From positions 5,146,001-5,210,000 of the forward strand of contig NZ_CP154796.1 of assembly GCF_039566955.1 (NCBI RefSeq): a DNA stretch of 64,000 bases, read 5' to 3'. This document shows positions 29,268 to 38,380 of the stretch, piece by piece (position 1 is the first letter of the stretch; the number at the start of each line of letters is the position of its first letter). The translations under genes were made by a program, and so were the position numbers. Under the pieces are notes generated by a model. It had not been told where the DNA came from, did no database searches, and saw only the letters and a list, made by a program, of their open reading frames with translations. Source of the DNA: Micromonospora sp. DSM 45708 (GTDB lineage: Bacteria; Actinomycetota; Actinomycetes; Mycobacteriales; Micromonosporaceae).

Positions 29268-30341
29268 TCAGGCGGTGATGGTGGCGGAGCCGAGGACCAC
29301 GTCGCCGGCCGGGTCCGGCCGGTAGGCCACGATCGCCTGGCCGGCGGCGACCCCGCGCAGCGGTCGGCGCAGCGAGGCGTGCAGGCCGTCGGCGTCGACG
29401 GAGACGGCGGCCGGGACCACGTCACCGTGTGCCCGGAGCTGCACCTCGCACTCGACCGGCCCGTCCGGGCGCGGTCCGCCGGTCCAGACCGGGCGGACGG
29501 CGCGCACCACGGAGACCTCCAGCGCCTCGGCCGGACCGACCGTCACCGTGTTGGTCTTCGGGGTGATGGAGAGCACGTAGCGGGGCCGGCCGTCCGGTGC
29601 CGGGCGGTCCAGGCGCAGCCCGCGTCGCTGCCCGACGGTGTACTGGTAGGCGCCGCTGTGGTTGCCGACGACCGCGCCGGTGAGCGCGTCCACCACCTGG
29701 CCCGGGGCTTCGCCGAGCCGCTCGGCCAGGAAACCCCGGGTGTCGCCGTCGGCGATGAAGCAGATGTCGTGCGAGTCCGGCTTGTCGGCCACGGCGAGGC
29801 CCCGCCGGGCGGCCTCCGCGCGCACCTCGGCCTTGGTCGAGTCGCCGAGCGGGAAGACCGACCGGTCAAGCTGCGCGCGGGTCAGCACCGCGAGGACGTA
29901 CGACTGGTCCTTGGCCACGTCGACGCTGCGCCGCAGCAGACCGTCCGGGCCGAGCCGGGCGTGGTGGCCGGTCACCACGGCGTCGAAACCCAGGGCCACG
30001 GCCCGGTCCAGCACCGCGGCGAACTTGATCTTCTCGTTGCAGCGCAGGCACGGGTTCGGGGTACGGCCGGCCGCGTACTCGGCGACGAAGTCGTCGACCA
30101 CGTCGTCGTGGAACCGGTCGGCCATGTCCCACACGTAGAACGGGATGCCCAGCACGTCGGCGGCGCGCCGGGCGTCCCGGGAGTCCTCCAGCGTGCAGCA
30201 GCCCCGCGCGCCGGTGCGGTAGGTCTGCGGGTTGCGGGCCAGCGCCAGGTGCACGCCGGTCACGTCGTGTCCCGCCTCCACCGCCCGCGCCGCCGCCACG
30301 GCGGAGTCCACCCCGCCCGACATCGCCGCCAGAACCCTCAC
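29268..30341 (-). CDS. mnmA: tRNA-specific 2-thiouridylase MnmA
   Basis: 357 residues. MnmA places sulphur on C2 of the wobble uridine in tRNA(Lys/Glu/Gln). The PP-loop ATP site SGGVDSAV is at residues 8-15, the first catalytic Cys C98 in TPNPCLRCN, and the second C194 in [11 protein letters not shown]. The [10 protein letters not shown] motif near 227 and the C-terminal beta-barrel are present. GTG at 30341 is chosen because GGGGAG lies upstream and the P-loop must be near the N-terminus. It follows the cysteine desulfurase by about 37 bp; together they form a sulphur-delivery pair. Confidence 0.97.
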   Translation of the reverse strand: MRVLAAMSGGVDSAVAAARAVEAGHDVTGVHLALARNPQTYRTGARGCCTLEDSRDARRAADVLGIPFYVWDMADRFHDDVVDDFVAEYAAGRTPNPCLRCNEKIKFAAVLDRAVALGFDAVVTGHHARLGPDGLLRRSVDVAKDQSYVLAVLTRAQLDRSVFPLGDSTKAEVRAEAARRGLAVADKPDSHDICFIADGDTRGFLAERLGEAPGQVVDALTGAVVGNHSGAYQYTVGQRRGLRLDRPAPDGRPRYVLSITPKTNTVTVGPAEALEVSVVRAVRPVWTGGPRPDGPVECEVQLRAHGDVVPAAVSVDADGLHASLRRPLRGVAAGQAIVAYRPDPAGDVVLGSATITA

Positions 30342-30378
30342 CGGCCCACTCCCCTCGTCCGCACCGAGGGTATCCGGC

Positions 30379-31554
30379 TCAGCGGGGCGTACGGAGGGCA
30401 GCCGCGCGACGGGCCCGCTCGACGGCGGCCGGCAACGCGGCGATGAGCGTGTCCACGTCCGCGCCGCTGCTGGTGTGGCCGAGCGTGAAACGCAACGAGG
30501 AACGGGCCCGGTCGTCGTCGGCGCCCATGGCCAGCAGCACGTGCGAGGGCTGGGCCACACCCGCCGAGCAGGCCGACCCGGTCGAGCAGGCGATGCCGTG
30601 GGCGTCGAGGAGCAGCAGCAGCGCGTCCCCCTCGCAGCCGGGGAAGGAGAAGTGCGCGTTGCCGGGGAGGCGGTCCGCCGGGTCGCCGTTGAAGACCACC
30701 TCGGGCACCGCCCGACGGACGCGTTCGACCAGCTCGTCGCGGAGCGCGGCGACGCGGGCCGCGTACTCCTGCTGGCCCTTCACCGCGGCCTCGACGGCGA
30801 CCGCGAACGCGACGATGCCGGCCGTGTCCAGCGTGCCGGAGCGGACGTCGCGCTCCTGGCCGCCCCCGTGCAGCAGCGGGACGGCCGCGACGTCGCGGGC
30901 CAGCAGCAGCGCGCCGACGCCGGTCGGACCGCCGAGCTTGTGCCCGGTCACGGTGAGCGCGGACACCCCGCTCGCGGCGAAGTCGACAGGCACCTGACCG
31001 ACCGCCTGGATCGCGTCGGTGTGGAACGGCACCCCGTGCTCGGCGGCGACCGCGGCCAGCCCGGCCACCGGCTGGACGGTGCCGACCTCGTTGTTGGCCC
31101 ACATGGCGGTGACCACCGCCACCCGGTCGCCGTGCTCGGCCAGCTCGGCGCGGAGCCGCTCCGGGTCGAGCCGACCGGTCGCGTCGACCGGCAGCCAGCC
31201 GGCCTCCGCGCCCTCGTGCCCGACGAGCCAGTCCACCGCGTCCAGCACGGCGTGGTGCTCGACCGCGCTGGAGACCACCCGGACCCGCTCGGGCCGGGCG
31301 TCGCGGCGGGCCCAGAAGATGCCCTTCACGGCGAGGTTGTCGCTCTCCGTGCCTCCGCCGGTGAAGATCACCTCGGAGGGGCGGGCGCCGAGCGCGGCGG
31401 CCACCCGCTCGCGGGACTCCTCCACCCGCCGCCGGGCACGGCGGCCGGCCGCGTGCAGCGACGACGCGTTGCCCACCTCGCGGGCGGTGGCGACGTACGC
31501 CTCGAGTGCCTCGTCGAGCATCGGGGTCGTCGCCGCGTGATCCAGGTATGCCAT
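30379..31554 (-). CDS. Cysteine desulfurase (IscS/NifS type)
   Basis: 391 residues, a PLP enzyme that takes sulphur from cysteine and passes it as persulfide. [11 protein letters not shown] begins the family fold, the PLP lysine is K206 in [12 protein letters not shown], and the catalytic cysteine is C329 in [18 protein letters not shown] and [10 protein letters not shown] mark the cofactor pocket. ATG at 31554 is preceded by a GTG codon that could also serve. Directly upstream of mnmA on the same strand, it probably feeds sulphur to tRNA thiolation, though Fe-S roles are possible. Confidence 0.96.
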   Translation of the reverse strand: MAYLDHAATTPMLDEALEAYVATAREVGNASSLHAAGRRARRRVEESRERVAAALGARPSEVIFTGGGTESDNLAVKGIFWARRDARPERVRVVSSAVEHHAVLDAVDWLVGHEGAEAGWLPVDATGRLDPERLRAELAEHGDRVAVVTAMWANNEVGTVQPVAGLAAVAAEHGVPFHTDAIQAVGQVPVDFAASGVSALTVTGHKLGGPTGVGALLLARDVAAVPLLHGGGQERDVRSGTLDTAGIVAFAVAVEAAVKGQQEYAARVAALRDELVERVRRAVPEVVFNGDPADRLPGNAHFSFPGCEGDALLLLLDAHGIACSTGSACSAGVAQPSHVLLAMGADDDRARSSLRFTLGHTSSGADVDTLIAALPAAVERARRAAALRTPR

Positions 31555-31596
31555 CACCGTTCAGCCTAACGGCCGGCCGGCGGGCCACCGCTGGCC

Positions 31597-31634
31597 GGAC
31601 CGCCCGTCCCGTGCGGGGGCGGGACGGGCGGACC
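31597..31634. terminator. Strong hairpin between sortase and cysteine desulfurase genes
   Basis: GGACCGCCCGTCCCG pairs with CGGGACGGGCGGACC at 14 of 15 positions around an 8-nt loop, 6 bp beyond the sortase stop. It fits a terminator of the DUF4397-sortase operon. Confidence 0.72.
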
Positions 31635-31640
31635 GGGATC

Positions 31641-32306
31641 TCACGCGGGAACCGCGGTGACGACGATGTTGTCGCGGTAGTGCCGGGTCTTCGGGTCGAA
31701 CGGGCCGCCGCAGGTGATCAGCGTGAGTCGCGGGCTGCCGTCCCGGGCGAAGTACCGGTCCAGCGGGATCTTCGTCTTCGTGTACTCCTCCCGGGCCACC
31801 ACCCGGTAGCGGCGGTCCTTGCCGTCCGCGCCGGTGGCGGTGAGGGTGTCCCCCCGGTCCAGCTCACGGAGCCGGAAGAACGCGCCCTTGCCCTGGTCGG
31901 CGCTGTCCACATGCCCGGCGATGACCACCGAGCCGGCGGCGGCCTCCAGGCCCGGGCCGTAGCGGTACCAGCCGACCTGGTCCACGCTGGGCGGCACCTC
32001 GAACTCGTTGGTGCGCTGGTTGATGCCGACCGGGTCGACCGAGGCGGTGACCTTGATCGGCGGGATGCGCAGCCGTACCGGTGGCACGGTCGCGCCGTCC
32101 GCCGGCAGGGTGCCGGCGTTCACCGGCACCGACGCCTCCCCGCTCGCTGTCGGTGTCGCGGCGGGGGTGGTACTGGCCAGCGCCGCCGACTCGTCGGCAC
32201 CGACGTCCTCGGCGGGCTGCGAACCGCAGGCCACCAGGGCCGAGACGGTGAGCGCGGCGGCGCCGGCGGCCATCGCCGCCAGCGCCCCGCGGTTACGCAC
32301 CGTCAC
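31641..32306 (-). CDS. Class F sortase
   Basis: 221 residues. An N-terminal hydrophobic segment (about 6-27) ends in LVACGS, which could be a signal anchor or a lipobox; a Thr/Pro-rich linker follows. The sortase beta-barrel spans about 75-220. The catalytic triad is intact: H132 in VIAGHVDSA, C199 in TLITCGGPF and R211 in HYRDNIVV. Class F sortases are actinobacterial transpeptidases of largely unknown substrate. GTG at 32306 overlaps the DUF4397 stop (GTGA); a second in-frame GTG is at 32300. Operon structure makes the DUF4397 protein the obvious substrate candidate. Confidence 0.92.
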   Translation of the reverse strand: MTVRNRGALAAMAAGAAALTVSALVACGSQPAEDVGADESAALASTTPAATPTASGEASVPVNAGTLPADGATVPPVRLRIPPIKVTASVDPVGINQRTNEFEVPPSVDQVGWYRYGPGLEAAAGSVVIAGHVDSADQGKGAFFRLRELDRGDTLTATGADGKDRRYRVVAREEYTKTKIPLDRYFARDGSPRLTLITCGGPFDPKTRHYRDNIVVTAVPA

Positions 32307-33133
32307 CGGCGGCCGGTCCGGGTGGTGGCCACCCGCGCGCCGCCGCCGACCAGGAGCAGCACGCCGGCGCCGGCCAGCACGTACCACCAGGTGTCCACGC
32401 CGGTGCCGGCCTGACCGCCGGTGCCGCTGGGCACGCCGCCCGGAGCGGAGTGCAGGCCGCTGATGGTCTGCGCCACCAGGTCGAGGTTCTTGGCCTCGGC
32501 GGAGCCGATCGCGTAGACGATGGTGGCGGTGCCCTCCTTGAGGTTCAGGTCGGCCGGGCCGATGGCGACGGTGTCGGTGCCGGCGAGCACGACGTCCGCC
32601 TTCACGGTGCCGGCGGCCACGTCGGCCTTGGCCTCCTTGGGGTTGGTCAGCCCCTCGAAGACCGGCTTGCCGCCGGCCCGCACGTCCACGGCCGGCGCGG
32701 CGGCGGTGTGCCGGACGATCAGCCGGGCCTTGCCGGCGCCCACCTTGGACACGTCGTTGACGAACGGCGTGATCTGCGGCTTGCCGTCGGCGCTGAGGTG
32801 GGCGGCGAGGCTGATGTTCGCCCCGCCCGGCACCTCGGCGTCGTCGACCTTCAGGATCGCCTTGTCGACCGCCTCACCGGGCTTGGTCAGGGCGATGTCG
32901 TACTCGCCCTCGGGCAGGGTGAGCGGGCCGGCCACGTCGCCCGGCTTGAAGTTGTCGAGCGTCTTCTTGCCGTTGACGTAGACGTCGACCGGGGTGTCCG
33001 GGATGCCGTGCACCACGGAGACCTTCGACGAGGCGGCGTAGGCCGGGCTCATGGTGGCGGCGCCGACGCCGGCGAAGGTGAGGGCGGCCACCGCGCCGCC
33101 CGCGGCGACCCGACGGAACATGGCGTGCTGCAT
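32303..33133 (-). CDS. Secreted DUF4397 surface protein with C-terminal anchor
   Basis: 276 residues. A signal peptide (about 1-33, ending AYA-ASS) is followed by two repeats of the DUF4397 beta-rich domain (VSVVHGIPDTPVDVYVNGKK at about 37, and ARLIVRHTAAAPAVDVRAGG at about 137). A Gly/Thr-rich linker and a C-terminal hydrophobic helix (WWYVLAGAGVLLLVGGGA) end in a basic tail TRTGRR. The end has the layout of a sortase sorting signal, but no LPXTG motif is present. A good ribosome site GGAGG precedes ATG 33133. It is cotranscribed with the sortase and divergent from the ECF sigma factor, which probably controls it. Confidence 0.88.
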   Translation of the reverse strand: MQHAMFRRVAAGGAVAALTFAGVGAATMSPAYAASSKVSVVHGIPDTPVDVYVNGKKTLDNFKPGDVAGPLTLPEGEYDIALTKPGEAVDKAILKVDDAEVPGGANISLAAHLSADGKPQITPFVNDVSKVGAGKARLIVRHTAAAPAVDVRAGGKPVFEGLTNPKEAKADVAAGTVKADVVLAGTDTVAIGPADLNLKEGTATIVYAIGSAEAKNLDLVAQTISGLHSAPGGVPSGTGGQAGTGVDTWWYVLAGAGVLLLVGGGARVATTRTGRR

Positions 33134-33360
33134 TTGTGTGCCTCCTGCTGGTTGATGCTGATTCGTCAGGCCTGGCTTGCAGAACGGGTTACGCCGACCC
33201 CGCCGCCCCCGGATGCGCTCCGGATCCGTTTTCTTTTTCCCGCCGCGGACGCATCCGCCGGGGTGCCCGGCGACGAAGGAAGAGGTGACGAGCGTCGTGC
33301 CGGACGCACCGGGAGAGTGGGGCGGGGGCGGTGGGAGTTACAGTTCGGCATGCCCCACGG

Positions 33361-33981
33361 ATGGCGAGCCGCCCGGTGACGGCGGCGAGGCAGGGCCCTG
33401 AGCCGCCGGGCGAGGACGATCTCGCGACACGGTTCCGCGACGGCGACGAGGCTGCCCTGCGCGAGGCGTACGACAGGTACGGCCGAGCGGTGCTGCACCT
33501 GGCCACCACGACGCTGGCCAACCGGAGCGACGCCGAGGACGTGACCCAGGCGACATTCGTCGCCGCCTGGCTCGGCCGGGAGACGTTCGACCCGGCGAAG
33601 GGATCGCTGATCGGCTGGCTGCTCGGCATCGGGCGACGCAAGGTGGTCGACCGGATCCGGGCCGCGGCCCGGGAGACCCGGGTGGTCGAGACCGTCAAGC
33701 AACTGCCCGAGCCGGTGGACACCGGCCCCGACCCGGACACGGTGGTCGACCGGCTGGTGGTCGCCGACGAGCTGGCGCGGCTCCCCGACGAGCAGCGGCG
33801 GATGCTGGAGCTGGCGTTCTACGACGACCTGACACACCAGCAGATCTCGGCCGTGACGGGCGTGCCGCTCGGCACGGTCAAGAGCCACATCCGGCGCGGC
33901 ATGCAGAGCCTGAAACGCAGATGGGAGGTGGACGGTGCAGCACCTGGAACACGACCGGCTGGTCTTTCTGGCGCTCGGTGA
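33361..33981 (+). CDS. ECF-type RNA polymerase sigma factor
   Basis: 206 residues from the ATG at 33361. Region 2 is ALREAYDRYGRAVLHLATTT ... AEDVTQATFVAAWLGRETF (about 30-75) and region 4 is LPDEQRRMLELAFYDDLTHQ ... GTVKSHIRRGMQSLKR (about 140-190). No sigma-1 or sigma-3 domain, so it is an extracytoplasmic-function type. A GTG at 33331 could add 10 residues; neither start has an ideal ribosome site. It overlaps the anti-sigma gene by 47 nt, a usual sign of coupled synthesis. The likely target is the divergent DUF4397-sortase operon and itself. Confidence 0.92.
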   Translation: MASRPVTAARQGPEPPGEDDLATRFRDGDEAALREAYDRYGRAVLHLATTTLANRSDAEDVTQATFVAAWLGRETFDPAKGSLIGWLLGIGRRKVVDRIRAAARETRVVETVKQLPEPVDTGPDPDTVVDRLVVADELARLPDEQRRMLELAFYDDLTHQQISAVTGVPLGTVKSHIRRGMQSLKRRWEVDGAAPGTRPAGLSGAR

Positions 33982-34705
33982 GAGCGAGGCGGCCGACGCG
34001 GAATCCACCCACCTCGCCTCCTGCGGTCACTGCCGGGGCGAGCTGGAGTCGCTCCGGCACGTCGCCGGGCTCGGTGCCGGCACGCAGGGCCTGGCCGACC
34101 TGCCCGACCCGCCGGAGCACGTCTGGCAGGGCATCGTCGCCGAGATCCGGGCCGCCGAGGAGCTGCCCGCGTTGAACGGCCGCCGGCCGGCGCGTACCGG
34201 CGATCCGACCGACGCCGGCGACCGCCCGGCGACCGTCGCGCGCTCGCGCCGTGGCCGCCGCTGGCCGGGGTGGGCGAGCACCGCGGTCGCCGCCACCGCC
34301 GCCGCGGTGATCGGTGTGGCGGGCACCGTCGCGGTGCTCGGGACCGGCGGCGACGAACCGGCGGCGCAGCCGACGGTGCTGGCCAGCGCGCCACTGGCCG
34401 CGTTCGGCTCGACGCCGAAGGACGCCTCGGGCGACGCCCGGGTGCTCGGGGACAACCAATTGCATCTGCACGTGGCGAATCTCCCGAACGTTCCGGGGTA
34501 CTACGAGGTCTGGCTAATCGATCCGAAGACGATGGAGATGTTCTCGGTGGGCACGTTGAGCAACGGATCGGGGGACGCGTTGCTGCCGATTCCCCGCAAC
34601 GTCGACCTGAGCACCTTCACCGTCGTCGACATCAGCGCCGAGCAGTACGACAACAACACCCGCCACTCCGGCGACAGCCTGTTGAGGGGCACCCTGACGG
34701 GCTGA
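33935..34705 (+). CDS. Anti-sigma factor, RskA-like
   Basis: 256 residues. A cytoplasmic zinc-binding anti-sigma domain (HLASCGHCRGEL, an HxxxCxxC arrangement at about 27-38) is followed by one TM helix (STAVAATAAAVIGVAGTVAV, about 110-130). An extracytoplasmic RskA-type domain (LHLHVANLPNVPGYYEVWLI ... NVDLSTFTVVDISAEQYD) ends the protein. It holds the sigma factor at the membrane until a surface signal triggers proteolysis. GTG at 33935 has GGAGG six bases upstream. Confidence 0.92.
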   Translation: MQHLEHDRLVFLALGESEAADAESTHLASCGHCRGELESLRHVAGLGAGTQGLADLPDPPEHVWQGIVAEIRAAEELPALNGRRPARTGDPTDAGDRPATVARSRRGRRWPGWASTAVAATAAAVIGVAGTVAVLGTGGDEPAAQPTVLASAPLAAFGSTPKDASGDARVLGDNQLHLHVANLPNVPGYYEVWLIDPKTMEMFSVGTLSNGSGDALLPIPRNVDLSTFTVVDISAEQYDNNTRHSGDSLLRGTLTG

Positions 34706-34743
34706 TCGGCGGGCCGGCTCAGCTCCCCGGCCCGCCGATCAGC
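34701..34743. terminator. 17-bp perfect stem over the anti-sigma stop codon
   Basis: GCTGATCGGCGGGCCGG pairs perfectly with CCGGCCCGCCGATCAGC around a 9-nt loop. The TGA of the anti-sigma gene lies inside the left arm. Confidence 0.8.
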
Positions 34744-34755
34744 TCCCTGCGAGAA

Positions 34756-34789
34756 AAGGCCGCCGCCCGGTGATCCGGGCGGCGGCCTT
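34756..34789. terminator. Bidirectional terminator between anti-sigma and etfA genes
   Basis: AAGGCCGCCGCCCGG pairs perfectly with CCGGGCGGCGGCCTT around TGAT. AAAA precedes it and TTCGTT follows, so it can work for both convergent units. It is the second strong hairpin within 90 bp. Confidence 0.85.
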
Positions 34790-34806
34790 CGTTCACGACC
34801 GTGGGG

Positions 34807-35766
34807 TCACTTGCGCTTGCGGATCTCCTCGGCGGCCTGCGGGACGATCTTGAACAGGTCGCCGACCACGCCGTAGTCGGCCAGCTCGAAGATCGGCGCC
34901 TCACCGTCCTTGTTCACCGCGACGATGGTCTTCGACGTCTGCATGCCGGCCCGGTGCTGGATCGCGCCGGAGATGCCCAGCGCGACGTAGAGCTGCGGGG
35001 AGACCGTCTTGCCGGTCTGGCCGACCTGGAACTGGTGCGGGTAGAACCCGGAGTCGACCGCCGCGCGGGACGCGCCGACCGCGCCGCCGAGCAGGTCGGC
35101 CAGCTCCTCCACCAGCTTGAAGTTGTCGGCGTTGCCGACGCCGCGACCGCCGGAGACGACGATCGACGCCTCGGTCAGCTCGGGGCGGGAGCCCTTCTGC
35201 TCGGCGACCCGCTCGACGACCTTGGCGAGCTTGTCCGCGTCGGTGACCGACACGGTGAGCTGCTCGACGGCCGGGGTGGCCGCGGCCGGGGTCGGGTTGA
35301 GCGAGTTCGGCCGGACGGTGACCAGCGGCAGGCCCTTGGTGACCTTGGACTTGACGATGGTGGAGCCGGCGAACGCGACCTGGGTGGCGGTGCCGTCGGC
35401 GGCCAGGGCGACCACGTCGGTCAGGATGCCGTTGTCCAGCTTGACCGCCAGGCGGGCGGCGATCTCCTTGCCCTCCTGCGACGAGGCGAGCAGCACGGCG
35501 GCCGGCTGCACCCGCTTGACCAGCTCGGCGACCACGGTGGCCTTCGGCGCCACCAGGTAGCCGTCGATCTCCTCGCCCTCGGCGGCGTAGATCTTCTCCG
35601 CGCCGTACTCGCCCAGCTTGGCGCTCAGCGCCTCGGCGGCGCCGGCGCCGCCGAGCACGACCGCGCTCGGGGTGCCCAGCTCGCGGGCGAGGGTGAGCAT
35701 CTCCAGGGTGACCTTCTTGACGCCGAATTCCTTGGTGGCTTCGACGACGACGAGAACCTCAGACAT
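34807..35766 (-). CDS. etfA: Electron transfer flavoprotein alpha subunit
   Basis: 319 residues. EtfA holds the FAD and passes electrons from acyl-CoA dehydrogenases to ETF:quinone oxidoreductase. The N-terminal domain starts [20 protein letters not shown]. The C-terminal FAD domain has the family signature region [20 protein letters not shown] ... [17 protein letters not shown] ... [17 protein letters not shown] (about 215-310). ATG at 35766 follows GAGAGG. It lies 11 bp after etfB. Confidence 0.97.
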   Translation of the reverse strand: MSEVLVVVEATKEFGVKKVTLEMLTLARELGTPSAVVLGGAGAAEALSAKLGEYGAEKIYAAEGEEIDGYLVAPKATVVAELVKRVQPAAVLLASSQEGKEIAARLAVKLDNGILTDVVALAADGTATQVAFAGSTIVKSKVTKGLPLVTVRPNSLNPTPAAATPAVEQLTVSVTDADKLAKVVERVAEQKGSRPELTEASIVVSGGRGVGNADNFKLVEELADLLGGAVGASRAAVDSGFYPHQFQVGQTGKTVSPQLYVALGISGAIQHRAGMQTSKTIVAVNKDGEAPIFELADYGVVGDLFKIVPQAAEEIRKRK

Positions 35767-35777
35767 GTCCAGACCTC

Positions 35778-36557
35778 TCACACGAACTTCTCGGTGGCGA
35801 GGAACTCGACCAGCTTGACGCCGCCCTCGCCCTCGTCGGTGATCTTCTCGCCGCCGGAGCGCGGCGGGCGCTTGGTGTGCTCCACCACCGCGCTGGTGGC
35901 GCCGTCGAAGCCCACCTCGGCCGGGGCCACACCCAGGTCGCCCAGGGAGAGCGTCTGCACCGGCTTCTTCTTCGCGGCCATGATGCCCTTGAAGGACGGG
36001 TAGCGCGGCTCGTTGATGGTGTCCCAGACGGAGACCACGGCCGGCGTCGAGGCGGTGACCACCTCGTAGCCCTCCTCGGTCTGCCGCTCGGCGGTCAGCG
36101 TCGAGCCGTCGACGGTGAGCTTGCGCGCGCCGGTCAGGGCGGCCACACCCAGCCGCTCGGCGATCATGTGCGGCATGACCTGCACCCGACCGTCGGTGGA
36201 CTCGGCGCCGCAGATGACCAGGTCGGCGTTGAGCTGCCCGAGGGCGGCGGCGAGCACCTTCGAGGTGGCCACGGCGCAGGAGCCGTGCAGCGCGTCGTCG
36301 ACGACGTGGACGGCCTTGTCCGGCCCCATGGAGAGCGCCTTGCGGATCGACTCGGTCGCCCGGTCCGGACCCATGGTCAGGATGGTGACCTCACCGCCGT
36401 GCGCTTCCTTGATCTTCAACGCCTCTTCGATGGCGTACTCGTCCATCTCGTTGATGACGTTGTTCGCCGAGCCGCGGTCGACGGTGTTGTCGTCAGGACG
36501 CAGGTTGCGGTCCGCGCCCGAATCGGGCACCTGCTTGACGAGTACGACGATGTTCAT
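35778..36557 (-). CDS. etfB: Electron transfer flavoprotein beta subunit
   Basis: 259 residues. EtfB binds AMP and forms the heterodimer with EtfA. MNIVVLVKQVPDSGADRNLR opens the protein; the recognition loop and signature VVTASTPAVVSVWDTINEPR (about 170-190) with YPSFKGIMAAKKKP (about 192-205) are present. ATG at 36557 begins the family alignment, with AGGAGG about 14 nt upstream, a long spacing. First gene of etfBA; the beta-oxidation-like enoyl-CoA hydratase lies 4 kb away. Confidence 0.97.
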   Translation of the reverse strand: MNIVVLVKQVPDSGADRNLRPDDNTVDRGSANNVINEMDEYAIEEALKIKEAHGGEVTILTMGPDRATESIRKALSMGPDKAVHVVDDALHGSCAVATSKVLAAALGQLNADLVICGAESTDGRVQVMPHMIAERLGVAALTGARKLTVDGSTLTAERQTEEGYEVVTASTPAVVSVWDTINEPRYPSFKGIMAAKKKPVQTLSLGDLGVAPAEVGFDGATSAVVEHTKRPPRSGGEKITDEGEGGVKLVEFLATEKFV

Positions 36558-36661
36558 CGCGCTTCGACGACCCTCCTGTTTGGTGTAGCGATCACTCGCC
36601 CGGTCACGGGCGCAGCCTGCCGCGTGACTTAACGCTCGGTCAACCACAGGCTGCTGTGCAC

Positions 36662-36693
36662 TTGCCCACGGGGCAATGTTACCCGCAAGTAGC
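36662..36693. promoter_or_regulatory. Candidate operator region upstream of etfBA
   Basis: A hairpin TTGCCC-ACG-GGGCAA (36662-36676) is directly followed by the imperfect dyad GTTACCCGCAAGTAGC (36678-36693), about 120-135 bp ahead of the etfB start. A TetR-type regulator of lipid oxidation would be a natural candidate, but no regulator gene is adjacent. Weak evidence. Confidence 0.35.
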
Positions 36694-36744
36694 ATCGAGG
36701 CTCCGGACGCCCGGAGTGACGCAACTCACCGTAGTCGGTGGCCG

Positions 36745-37149
36745 TCATGCCGCCTCGGTCAGCGCCGCCCGGATCTTGTCGATGGCCGCCGCCTCGGCCG
36801 GCGCCACGCCCCGGTGCGCCGCCGCCACTCGGTCCGCCGCCGCCAGCACCACCGACCGGTACGCCTCGACGTCCCCCGGCGACTTGGCCCGCAGGATCTC
36901 CACCGACCGGCCCAGCGCGGGCAGCACCACCGACTCGATCTCCAGCGCGGAGTCGCGGGGCAACTGCGGCAGCGGACCGGTGGTGAGCGCCTCCTTGACC
37001 ACGCCCCCGGCGTCGGCCAGCGCGCCGGAGGCGGCGATGCTCTCCCGCACCATGGACAGCACCCCGGGCACCGCGTTGGAGACCAGGAACACCGCCCCGA
37101 ACGCGCCGGTCTTCAGGGTGAGCTGCTCGTCCTCCGTCAACCGGTCCAT
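36745..37149 (-). CDS. Unrecognised small actinobacterial protein
   Basis: 134 residues, helical and soluble, starting MDRLTEDEQLTLKTGAFGAV and containing GVLSMVRESIAASGALADAG, SALEIESVVLPALGRSVEIL and AIDKIRAALTEAA. No domain is recognised. The ATG at 37149 lies just after the stop of the GNAT gene; a GTG two codons earlier overlaps that stop (GTGA), so translation is probably coupled to the acetyltransferase. It may be a partner of that enzyme; this is context only. Confidence 0.7.
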   Translation of the reverse strand: MDRLTEDEQLTLKTGAFGAVFLVSNAVPGVLSMVRESIAASGALADAGGVVKEALTTGPLPQLPRDSALEIESVVLPALGRSVEILRAKSPGDVEAYRSVVLAAADRVAAAHRGVAPAEAAAIDKIRAALTEAA

Positions 37150-37151
37150 GA

Positions 37152-37949
37152 TCACGGAGTGTAGACGTACGGCGTGGTGGTGGTGACCGCAACGAGCCCG
37201 AGCCGCTCCAGGATGGGCCGGCTGTCCGGCGAGCAGTCCACCTGCACCAGCGTCCTGCCGCGCTGCTGCGCCAACCGCGCCCGGTACGCCACCAGCGCCC
37301 GGTAGACGCCCTTCCGACGCCACCGCGGCAGCGTCGAGCCGCCCCAGAGACTGGCGAACCCGGTGCCCCGCTGGTAGCGGATCCAGCCGGCGCTGATCAC
37401 CGTCTCCCCCGCCTCCGCCACCACGATCGTGATCGACTGCGGGTCCGCCTCGATCTCCCGGGCCAACCCGTGCACCAGGTGACCGCGGTCGTCGTGCCAG
37501 ACCTCCTCCTCCATGGCGGCGATCCGCTCCAGGTCGGCGCGGCCGGTGACCTCGCGCAGGCGTACCCCCTCGGGGAGCACCGGGACGGCGGCGGCCAGCG
37601 GCGCCACCGGGCCGACCACGACGGTCTCCTCGTCCTCCGGCACGAAGCCGGCGGCGCGCAGCCGGTCGCCCAGGTCGGCCGGCTCGTCGTGGCCGGTGAG
37701 CTTCCACTCGACCGCCTCGCCGCGGGCCCGGAAGAACTCGACCTGCCGGGCGATCAGCGCGTCCAGCTCGACGCCGGCCAGGCCGTCCAGCGTCCGGTAG
37801 GTGAGAAAGCCGCGCTGGTCCAGGCCGAGGACCCGGAACAGCGGACCGTCCCGCTCGATGGTCACTCCGGCGGGCACCGGGTCCGGCAGCTCCGGACGGA
37901 CCTGCGTGTCGTAGGCGTCGCGCAGGGCGCGCGCGTCAAGATCGGTCAT
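37152..37949 (-). CDS. GNAT-family N-acetyltransferase
   Basis: 265 residues. An N-terminal non-catalytic domain (about 1-125) with VRPELPDPVPAGVTIERDGP precedes a C-terminal GNAT domain (about 128-265). The acetyl-CoA loop reads LPRWRRKGVYRALVAYRARL (about 210-229), a Q/RxxGxG/A-like version with K-G-V. TITIVVAEAGETVISAGWIRY forms the central strands. The acceptor is unknown. It leads a two-gene unit with the 134-aa protein and is divergent from the DUF202 pair. Confidence 0.85.
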   Translation of the reverse strand: MTDLDARALRDAYDTQVRPELPDPVPAGVTIERDGPLFRVLGLDQRGFLTYRTLDGLAGVELDALIARQVEFFRARGEAVEWKLTGHDEPADLGDRLRAAGFVPEDEETVVVGPVAPLAAAVPVLPEGVRLREVTGRADLERIAAMEEEVWHDDRGHLVHGLAREIEADPQSITIVVAEAGETVISAGWIRYQRGTGFASLWGGSTLPRWRRKGVYRALVAYRARLAQQRGRTLVQVDCSPDSRPILERLGLVAVTTTTPYVYTP

Positions 37950-37990
37950 CCCCTCAGGCTAGGCCGGTGGCAAAGCGGATAATCGGTGCC

Positions 37991-38380
37991 GTGTGGGAGT
38001 CGATCAAGCGCTGGTTCGACCCGCGGGAGCTGCGTTCGGTCGGCAGCACGCCGGACTACCGCTTCTCGCTGGCCAACGAACGGACGTTCCTGGCCTGGCT
38101 GCGGACCGGGTTGGCGCTGGTCGCGGGCGGGCTGGCCGCCGCCCAGTTCCTCCCGCCGCTCCCGCTGGCGCACCTGCGCGAGGCGCTCGCCGTCGGGCTG
38201 CTGCTGCTCGGCGCCACCGTGTCGATCCGGGCGGTGGACCACTGGGCCCGCACCGAACGCGCCATCCGGCTGGGCGAGGAGCTGCCGGCGTCCCGCTTCC
38301 CCGCCGTGCTGGCGCTGATCGTCGCGGTCGGCGCGCTGCTGCTGGTGGCCGCCGTGCTGCTCCGGGGCGGTGCCCGATGA
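37991..38380 (+). CDS. DUF202 (YidH-like) membrane protein, first of a pair
   Basis: 129 residues with three TM helices. The DUF202 signature RFSLANERTFLAWLRTGLAL is near residue 22, followed by hydrophobic segments at about 38-52, 62-80 and 100-122. GTG at 37991 is favoured because GATAAT ends 7-8 nt upstream, as in leaderless actinobacterial promoters. A GTG at 37967 would add eight residues. Function unknown. The stop overlaps the next DUF202 gene by ATGA. Confidence 0.85.
   Translation: MWESIKRWFDPRELRSVGSTPDYRFSLANERTFLAWLRTGLALVAGGLAAAQFLPPLPLAHLREALAVGLLLLGATVSIRAVDHWARTERAIRLGEELPASRFPAVLALIVAVGALLLVAAVLLRGGAR

Noticed and set aside
32303..33133. LPXTG sorting signal in the DUF4397 protein
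   Set aside because: The C-terminus was read for LPXTG, LAXTG and close variants; none precedes the final helix.
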